A stretch of DNA of 18,301 bases from Arcicella sp043769985 (GTDB taxonomy: Bacteria; Bacteroidota; Bacteroidia; Cytophagales; Spirosomataceae), in the NCBI GenBank assembly GCA_043769985.1, contig JAYVIV010000069.1, positions 1 through 18,301 on the forward strand. Reading direction: 5' to 3'. A model generated the notes under the pieces. The model was not told the DNA's origin, made no database searches, and saw only the letters and a list, made by a program, of their open reading frames with translations. Shown piece by piece: positions 12,826 through 18,301 of the stretch. Positions within the stretch are counted from its first letter, which is position 1. Each line of letters opens with the position of its first letter. Both the position numbers and the translations under genes were made by a program.

Positions 12826-15003
12826 TTATTCTTTCTTCTTCTCTACTTGTGAAACCTTCACACCACTGGTTGGACTTGTGATAAAATCCGTCAAAATACG
12901 TTCTGTTTCTTTCAAAAACGTGTCTTTCTCATGTTTCTCTTTCAACGCTTTTATTTTGGCAACAGCTATACTGGTTGAATCCGTTGCTGGTTTTTCTTTT
13001 GGAGTTTTTGGCTCATCAAGTTTTGGTTCACCAGTCAATTCATCCGCTGGATCAACGATATTCTTCTTCTTTTGCTCATCAATTTCTTTGCGACGCTTAT
13101 CTTCTTGTAACGAAACTGATTTCTTTTCTTTCGCCTTTTTGTAATTTTCTATTTCGGTCAAAAGTTTCTTTAAATCCGTTTCAGTTGTTAAACGTCCTTG
13201 AGATTTTGCTTTTAAATATTCAACCTCTTTTTGGGTAATATTATTTGAAGGAGTATATTTCGTTGATGCAATCATATCCCAAGGCAAAGCACTTGGCTGT
13301 GAACTTTCTCCAAATTCTGAAGCACTAAAAGTTGAAGGAAGTTCAACATCAGGGGTTACTCCTTTATGTTGGGTACTACTGCCAGTGATACGATAAAATT
13401 TCTCCATCGTAATTTTCAATTGACCAACACCTTCTGGTTCACCTTTCAAGAAACGCTCTAAGTCAATCAAACTTTGAACCGTTCCTTTACCATACGTTTG
13501 CTCACCAACAATCAAACCACGTTTATAATCTTGAATGGCACCCGCAAAAATCTCAGATGCTGAAGCAGAGAAACGGTTTACTAATACAGAAACTGGTCCG
13601 TCATAAGTTACAGATGGGTCACGGTCATACTCAGCCGAAATTTCTCCATCTGATTGTTTACGTTGCACAACTGGACCTTGTGGAATAAATAAACCAGTCA
13701 AGTTTACTGCTTCCGTCAAAGAACCTCCACCATTATTACGCAAATCAACAATTACGCCGTCAACTTTCTCCGCTTTCAATTCTGTCAAATAGCGTTTTAC
13801 ATCCGCTGTCGTACTTTTATAGCCCTGCTCACCACTTTTTGCTCCTTCAAAATCTCGGTAAAAAAGAGGAATTGTGATAAGACCGTATTTATAATCTTTA
13901 CCGTCACGGCTAAAATTCAATACTTCTTTTTTTGCAGTTCCTTCTTCCAATTTAATTTTCTCACGAACCAACCGAACTTCTCTTGGAACGGCTCCTGTTG
14001 GTGCATCCACAGAAAGCATTTTCAAACGAACCACCGTATTTTTTGGTCCTTTTATCAATTTCACTGCATCATCCGTAAACCATCCTACAATGTCTTGATA
14101 TGGTTTATCGTCCCCTTGTGCAACCGCAACAATTCTATCTTTCGGATTCAGTTGCTTGCTTCTAAATGCAGGTCCACCCACAATCAAATCAACAATTTGA
14201 ACATAATCACCTTCATTTCTCAAAGTTGCTCCAATTCCTTCAAAAGATTGTGACATCTCTTGATTGAAAGTTGAGGCTGTTTTTGGGATAAAATACGTGG
14301 TATGAGGGTCAACGCTTTCAGTAAATGAATTCATAAATTGTTGAAAAACATCCTCACTTTTAGTTTTATCAAAGTATTTTTCAGTTCGCTTATAACGTTC
14401 AGTTAAATCTTTTTTGGCAACTGAATCAACCTTTCCGCTTATTTTCCAATCCAATAAAGTGCTTTTAATGGCTTTTCTCCAAATATCGTCTAAATCCGTT
14501 GATGATTTTACCCATGTAGCTTTCTCACGATCGGGCGTGTAAGTCTCATCAATTTTGAAATCCATTGGCTTGTTCAAAATTGAAGTAACAAAGGCAAAAC
14601 GCTCTTTGGCTCTTTTTCTGTAAACGTTATAGATTTGGTATGCTGCCGTTAACTCGCCCGCTTTTAATTGGTCGTCCAATTCATAACGAAATTTATCAAA
14701 ATCATCAATATCCTGAGCCGTAAAGTTCATTTTATTGAAGTCCAACTCTTTGATATAATTATCCAAAATTTTCGAAGACAATGAATCATTAAGCGGTACT
14801 TTACGGAAATGATAACTACCCAATATTTCTGTAACCATACTTTCAACTTTCTTCTGCGTTGCCGTTGGTTGTAAATCATCAGGTGCAAAAGTATATGCAA
14901 TTGTCTGATTTTCAGTGGTATGTGAAAAAGATTTCAGGCCAAAAAACGCTAACAGCGAAATTGGCAAAACTAAAAACAGGTATTTCGTCATTTTATTTTT
15001 CAT
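12826..15003 (-). CDS. prc: Carboxy-terminal processing (tail-specific) protease, S41A
   Basis: This 725-residue periplasmic Prc/Tsp-type protease degrades or trims proteins from their C-termini. An N-terminal membrane/signal segment (about 7-24, YLFLVLPISLLAFFGL) is followed by the long helical N-terminal region and a PDZ domain (about 250-345, GIGATLRNEGDYVQIVDLIV and onward). The S41 catalytic core contains DLRNNGGGSL (420-429), RFSASASEIFAGA (477-489) and YGKGTVQ (504-510). By alignment with E. coli Prc (Ser430/Lys455, 25 residues apart) the dyad is S481/K506, with the same spacing. A Lys/Glu-rich C-terminal tail (DUF3340 region) completes the usual ~700-residue architecture. The FKBP gene lies 102 bases upstream in the same direction, separated by an inverted-repeat spacer. 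The symbol follows family resemblance. Confidence 0.95.
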   Translation of the reverse strand: MKNKMTKYLFLVLPISLLAFFGLKSFSHTTENQTIAYTFAPDDLQPTATQKKVESMVTEILGSYHFRKVPLNDSLSSKILDNYIKELDFNKMNFTAQDIDDFDKFRYELDDQLKAGELTAAYQIYNVYRKRAKERFAFVTSILNKPMDFKIDETYTPDREKATWVKSSTDLDDIWRKAIKSTLLDWKISGKVDSVAKKDLTERYKRTEKYFDKTKSEDVFQQFMNSFTESVDPHTTYFIPKTASTFNQEMSQSFEGIGATLRNEGDYVQIVDLIVGGPAFRSKQLNPKDRIVAVAQGDDKPYQDIVGWFTDDAVKLIKGPKNTVVRLKMLSVDAPTGAVPREVRLVREKIKLEEGTAKKEVLNFSRDGKDYKYGLITIPLFYRDFEGAKSGEQGYKSTTADVKRYLTELKAEKVDGVIVDLRNNGGGSLTEAVNLTGLFIPQGPVVQRKQSDGEISAEYDRDPSVTYDGPVSVLVNRFSASASEIFAGAIQDYKRGLIVGEQTYGKGTVQSLIDLERFLKGEPEGVGQLKITMEKFYRITGSSTQHKGVTPDVELPSTFSASEFGESSQPSALPWDMIASTKYTPSNNITQKEVEYLKAKSQGRLTTETDLKKLLTEIENYKKAKEKKSVSLQEDKRRKEIDEQKKKNIVDPADELTGEPKLDEPKTPKEKPATDSTSIAVAKIKALKEKHEKDTFLKETERILTDFITSPTSGVKVSQVEKKKE

Positions 15004-15015
15004 TTTTTTTAGAAA

Positions 15016-15097
15016 GTATTAAGTCTTATGTATTATGTACCAAGTCTAAAGTGTGTTCAACTTTTTTGCTTAGGACTTAATACTCAAGACTTAATAC
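15016..15097. repeat. Inverted low-complexity repeat between FKBP and protease genes
   Basis: GTATTAAGTCTT at 15016-15027 is matched exactly in reverse complement at 15086-15097, and similarity continues inward for about ten more bases on each arm. The words (attaagtctta, attatgta) resemble the style of the repeat around the four-helix-bundle gene but differ in sequence. It could form a long AT-rich stem in the shared transcript. Confidence 0.6.
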
Positions 15098-15105
15098 GCT
15101 AATGT

Positions 15106-15861
15106 CTATTTCTCAATTCCTAATAACTCTACTTCAAAAACAAGGGCAGAATATGGTTTAATAGTTGGACCACTCCCTCTTGAACCGTAAGCCAATGCTT
15201 GTGGAATAAATAATTTCCATTTTGAACCAACTGGCATCAATTGCAAGGCTTCAATCCAACCAGGAATTACGCCCGTAACTGGAAAAGTAATTGGTTCACC
15301 TCTTTGCACAGAACTATCGAAAACAGTTCCATCAATTAATGTTCCGTGATAGTGCGTTTTAACTTTATCGGTCGAGGCTGGTTTTGGACCATCACCCGCC
15401 TTCATAATTTGATATTGCAATCCACTTGGTAACGTTACGATACCTTCTTTGGTTTTATTTTCAGCAATAAATTTTTCACCCGCCAAACGGTTTGGTTCAA
15501 AGGCTTTTGCTTGTTCACGCTGCATATACTTTTGAATCAAAGAGTTAGCTTGCATATCCGTAATTGGCGTTTTCTCACCCTTCATTACTTCATTAAAACC
15601 TTTTTGCAGTAGCTCGGCATTAATTTCAATGTTTTGAGATTTAAAATTTTGAGCCACCAAAACACCCAATCCATAACTGGCAGAATCTTTTAGCGTCGTT
15701 AATGCCGTTGAGGAACTTGAAACTACTGGCACAGCCACTTTTACAGATTTGGTAGAAACTTGTGATGGTGTTCTATTAGTGGAAGATTTTTTATTTTGTG
15801 CATTTACAAAAAAAGGCGTTAGGGCTAAACCCGTACAAAGTAAAAGATTTGTTAATTTCAT
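15106..15861 (-). CDS. FKBP-type peptidyl-prolyl cis-trans isomerase, exported
   Basis: A 251-residue FkpA/Mip-like prolyl isomerase that should act in the periplasm or at the outer membrane, helping fold exported proteins. The signal peptide spans residues 1-21 with a probable cut after VNA. A Ser/Thr/Val-rich linker follows. The N-terminal helical dimerisation domain covers about 57-135 (SYGLGVLVAQNF, LLQKGFNEVMKG). The FKBP domain starts at SGLQYQIMKAGDG (146-158) and includes YHGTLIDGTVFDSS (171-184), GVIPGW (197-202), AYGSRG (224-229) and the final VFEVELLGI strand. Active-site residues known for FKBPs (Y, F, D, V-I, W, Y, F) can all be placed. A good promoter lies about 60 bases upstream, and the protease gene follows on the same strand. 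Confidence 0.93.
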   Translation of the reverse strand: MKLTNLLLCTGLALTPFFVNAQNKKSSTNRTPSQVSTKSVKVAVPVVSSSSTALTTLKDSASYGLGVLVAQNFKSQNIEINAELLQKGFNEVMKGEKTPITDMQANSLIQKYMQREQAKAFEPNRLAGEKFIAENKTKEGIVTLPSGLQYQIMKAGDGPKPASTDKVKTHYHGTLIDGTVFDSSVQRGEPITFPVTGVIPGWIEALQLMPVGSKWKLFIPQALAYGSRGSGPTIKPYSALVFEVELLGIEK

Positions 15862-15892
15862 TTTTAATGTTGAATAATGATGAGATATTAGT

Positions 15893-15912
15893 GTTTATCG
15901 TTTTTGATAAAC
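15893..15912 (-). promoter_or_regulatory. 7-bp-arm hairpin at the expected FKBP transcript start
   Basis: GTTTATC and GATAAAC flank a six-base loop just downstream of the -7 box. It could be a 5'-end hairpin or an operator, or simply chance in AT-rich DNA. Confidence 0.3.
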
Positions 15913-15918
15913 TCATTT

Positions 15919-15949
15919 TAAAGATAGTAACGAAAATTGAGGTTACAAA
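15919..15949 (-). promoter_or_regulatory. Promoter of the FKBP gene
   Basis: On the minus strand TTTG (15946-15949) and TATCTTTA (15919-15926) are separated by exactly 19 bases. This matches the bacteroidete -33/-7 arrangement (TTTG-N19-TAnnTTTG) except for the last base. The predicted start near 15912 leaves a leader of about 50 bases. Confidence 0.6.
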
Positions 15950-15972
15950 ATTATTGTTATTGCGATAAATAA

Positions 15973-16008
15973 AAAAGCGGTCAAACAAATGAATGTTTGA
16001 CCGCTTTT
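15973..16008 (-). terminator. Intrinsic terminator of the SusD-lipoprotein unit
   Basis: A perfect 15-bp stem (AAAAGCGGTCAAACA and its complement) with a six-base loop and a T run on the minus-strand side lies 17 bases past the stop of the lipoprotein gene. It isolates that unit from the FKBP promoter. Confidence 0.9.
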
Positions 16009-16025
16009 GAAAGAAATTCAGCGTA

Positions 16026-16601
16026 CTATTTAATTACATTAACTCTGTAAAAGAATGGTGAACTATAAAAAGCTCCGCCCGTAATATTTAGTCCAGTATT
16101 TGTTGTCGTAAATGACTTACCATCTGCAAGTTTCATGGTTCCTACAATATCAAAAGTATCTCCAATTGAAACATCAGCCGCTGCAACTTTTGAAGCTGTC
16201 AAGGCTTCTGCACCCGTAATTGATATGGTTGCTCTTGGATAACCAGTAGTAGCATCTTTCGTAAATGCCGATGCAGGTACTGATTTCAAAGGCTGAGCCG
16301 TACCAGTTTTCGTTCCGTTTGCTGGAGTTCTATCAATAAATGTTACCGTAAAATCATAAGTTGCGAAATTTGCACCTTTATTTGGCGTTATTGCCTCCGC
16401 AAGAAACTCCATTTTAGTACCACTCATGTTCGCCAAACTATAATTAAATGTGGTTGCTGCTACAGGATAAGGAGATACCGTTCTCATATACCCACCATTT
16501 TCGAGGGTAGTTAAATCAATTGGTTCTACCATTTCTGTTTTACAAGCCAATGCTATTAGCACACAAAACATTGACATTGAATATTTTTTTATATTTTTCA
16601 T
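16026..16601 (-). CDS. Small lipoprotein downstream of susD-like gene
   Basis: A 191-residue protein with a lipoprotein signal (MKNIKKYSMSMFCVLIALAC, lipobox LIALAC, lipidated Cys20). The mature part is Thr/Ala-rich and beta-strand-rich, with no catalytic motif that I recognise. It starts 30 bases after the SusD-like gene and ends at a strong terminator, so the two are co-transcribed. Small lipoproteins in this position in Sus-type loci are often cell-surface accessory glycan- or protein-binding components. That role is inferred from position only. Confidence 0.85.
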   Translation of the reverse strand: MKNIKKYSMSMFCVLIALACKTEMVEPIDLTTLENGGYMRTVSPYPVAATTFNYSLANMSGTKMEFLAEAITPNKGANFATYDFTVTFIDRTPANGTKTGTAQPLKSVPASAFTKDATTGYPRATISITGAEALTASKVAAADVSIGDTFDIVGTMKLADGKSFTTTNTGLNITGGAFYSSPFFYRVNVIK

Positions 16602-16631
16602 TTTCTGATATTTTTAAATAAAAATCAATAA

Positions 16632-18269
16632 CTATTTCAAAAGTCCAGCTGGATTATTATCCCAAAACACTGGACTCGTCATATTTGCCTTCTGTTTTGC
16701 GTTTGAATTTCTCGTTACAAAAGATAAAGGATAATAAAATGAACGAACAAATGCTCCTGGATTTGGATCTAAAGCAGGTTGTTGATTACGTGGAAATCCA
16801 GTACGACGATATAAGTTGTACGATTCAATTCCATTGCCATAGAGAGCATACCAATATTCAGTAGCAACAATATTCATTTTATCAGCATCTGTTCTGGCTG
16901 CTGTATAAGCATCCAAAGCAACTTTAACGTAGTTATCAACTTCGGTAGCCCAAACGATTCTGTTCGCAGTTTCGTAAGTAGAAATTTTACCTCCTTCAGC
17001 CGAACCCAATGCAAATGCACGAACGTCTGACATTGATTTACGGATTGCTGATTCTAATAAGGCGCTTGCATCACCAGTTGTTCCCAAAGTCAAAGCTGAT
17101 TCAGCAAGCATAAAATCAGTAAAAGAAGACATGATGATTGGGTGTAAACCCGCTCCGGCAGCACCCGTTACTAAAGCGACAGGTCTTCCATTGTCATTGT
17201 CATAATTCCCACCAGCAGGATAAAGTCCCCAAGCAGTTCTTCTTAACCCATCGGGTGGAATTCCCTCATTACTCAAGTGATCACGTCCCCAATAACCCGC
17301 AGTCGATGGCAAACAATAGTAGTCAGTTGCTGAATAATGATTTGGCTTTGAATTAGTAATACAACGGATTTCGTTTACATCTTTAGAATTGACGATAGTC
17401 TGGCGATAAAAATACATACGAATACGTGGGTCTTTTCTATCAAACATTCCACCCATGTAGGCATTTGACTGATAATCTCCACCACCCGTTGGTGAATATT
17501 GACCTGCATATCTTGGGTGACGGTTATCTGGATTCACCTGATTGGTTCCGTATCTGAAAGCAAAACTCTGTGCATTAGTTGAAATTAATTTTCCTCCCGC
17601 AATCAATGCATTGATACCAGTTCTTGAACCAGCGGCATCAATCAATTTGCGATTCAATAAAATTTTCAATTTCAAAGTATTTGCTGCACGAATCCAGCTA
17701 TCGACATTTCCTCCATAATAAAGGTCAGTAGCTAATCCAGCTTTTGATTTTGCATTAAAATTCTCAATTGCTTTATCCAAATCTGCGATTGCCGAAGTAT
17801 AAATAGCCGCTCCGCCATCAACTTTCGGATTAAAATTAGCAGGATCTAAAGCCTCTGTGAATGGAACATCACCAAAAGCATCAACCAAGTTCGCCAATAC
17901 TGAAGCACGAATTACTCTTGCCGCACCAGCATGTACGAAAAATTCACTTTTCTCTGCTAATGGAATTATTGTTTTCACATCGTTCAGAATACCTGCGTAA
18001 GCATTTGTCCAAGTACCATCAAGACCGCCAGGATTGATAGCGTTGTCGTAAATGGCAGCACCTGCATTTAACATACGAGTCAATCTCATACCAGGATCAC
18101 TCATTTGGTTAAAGTGTCCTGCGTAACTCACTTGGATTTGACTTGCCAAATAGTTAACGTCTGTATTGCCAACGGTCACAGCATTCGGATTGTCTAATAA
18201 ATCAAGTTTACAAGAACTAATCGAAATCGTGAACAAAGCCAATATTATGATTTTTATTTTCTTTATCAT
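16632..18269 (-). CDS. SusD/RagB-family nutrient-binding outer-membrane lipoprotein
   Basis: A 545-residue lipoprotein with signal MIKKIKIIILALFTISISSC (Cys20 lipidated), which should sit on the outer-membrane surface and cap a SusC-type TonB-dependent transporter. The mature start LDLLDNPNAVTVGNTDVNY matches the SusD-like 'NP..p..' opening. TPR-like helices include RVIRASVLANLVDAFGDVPF (118-137), the hallmark 'a.....l...fGdvPy' segment, plus an AIADLDKAIENF helix (about 160-171). The C-terminal region contains EYWYALYGNGIESYNLYRRTGFP, the usual 'eqkwialf.ng.eaw.e.RRtgyP' block, which marks the SusD-like_2 subgroup. The substrate cannot be told. The susC partner would be expected immediately upstream, outside the window. 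Confidence 0.95.
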   Translation of the reverse strand: MIKKIKIIILALFTISISSCKLDLLDNPNAVTVGNTDVNYLASQIQVSYAGHFNQMSDPGMRLTRMLNAGAAIYDNAINPGGLDGTWTNAYAGILNDVKTIIPLAEKSEFFVHAGAARVIRASVLANLVDAFGDVPFTEALDPANFNPKVDGGAAIYTSAIADLDKAIENFNAKSKAGLATDLYYGGNVDSWIRAANTLKLKILLNRKLIDAAGSRTGINALIAGGKLISTNAQSFAFRYGTNQVNPDNRHPRYAGQYSPTGGGDYQSNAYMGGMFDRKDPRIRMYFYRQTIVNSKDVNEIRCITNSKPNHYSATDYYCLPSTAGYWGRDHLSNEGIPPDGLRRTAWGLYPAGGNYDNDNGRPVALVTGAAGAGLHPIIMSSFTDFMLAESALTLGTTGDASALLESAIRKSMSDVRAFALGSAEGGKISTYETANRIVWATEVDNYVKVALDAYTAARTDADKMNIVATEYWYALYGNGIESYNLYRRTGFPRNQQPALDPNPGAFVRSFYYPLSFVTRNSNAKQKANMTSPVFWDNNPAGLLK

Positions 18270-18301
18270 TTGAATTTGTGATTAATGTTTAATAAATTTT
18301 T

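Noticed and set aside
15791..15988. 65-residue minus-strand open frame across the FKBP promoter
   Set aside because: It runs through the terminator stem, the promoter and the start of the FKBP gene in another frame, and its composition is non-protein-like.

Overview
The window comes from an AT-rich member of the Bacteroidota, probably of the Cytophagales type. The evidence is a SusD/RagB-type outer-membrane lipoprotein, a Prc-family tail-specific protease, promoters resembling the bacteroidete TTTG/TAnnTTTG consensus, and a FeoB-associated small Cys-rich protein. The genus cannot be fixed from the sequence alone.

Layout, left to right. (1) 1-2107, plus strand: the 3' end of an SCP2 sterol-carrier domain gene, a small S23-type four-helix-bundle gene bracketed by 14-bp inverted repeats, and the tRNA-modification GTPase gene mnmE. 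The first ~23 codons of mnmE are written in repeat sequence. (2) 2116-2147: a perfect 32-bp palindrome separates mnmE from a convergent operon. (3) 2152-11351, minus strand: a tightly packed six-gene antiphage/DNA-modification-type operon. In transcription order it encodes a type III-like beta-class DNA methyltransferase (Mod), a DUF1016/YhcG-type PD-(D/E)XK nuclease, a Res-like SF2 helicase with a C-terminal PD-(D/E)XK site, a 72-residue helical protein, a DndD-like SMC/AAA ATPase, and a HerA-type ATPase with a DndE-like N-terminus. (4) 11352-11748: a 397-bp AT-rich gap with a putative promoter for the operon and a ~121-bp inverted-repeat element. (5) 11749-12740, plus strand: an inositol-monophosphatase-family gene (suhB-like) and a FeoB-associated Cys-rich small membrane protein, ending at a strong bidirectional terminator. 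(6) 12826-18269, minus strand: tail-specific protease, FKBP-type prolyl isomerase, small lipoprotein and SusD-like lipoprotein. A susC/TonB-receptor partner would be expected just beyond the right edge.

The operon is the most interesting system. It joins a type III-like modification/restriction core to Dnd-type ATPase parts, yet has no dndC-like sulfur-transfer gene, so it should not be read as phosphorothioation. I infer a hybrid DNA-modification-based defence system in which Mod marks self DNA while the helicase-nuclease, the second nuclease and the two DNA-tracking ATPases recognise and destroy unmodified DNA.

The second theme is small repeats that enter or touch genes. Two in-frame, hairpin-forming 87-bp copies lie inside mod with further half copies, a perfect 13-bp-arm palindrome lies inside the DUF1016 gene, a four-helix-bundle cassette has rewritten the 5' end of mnmE, and inverted repeats sit in two intergenic gaps.
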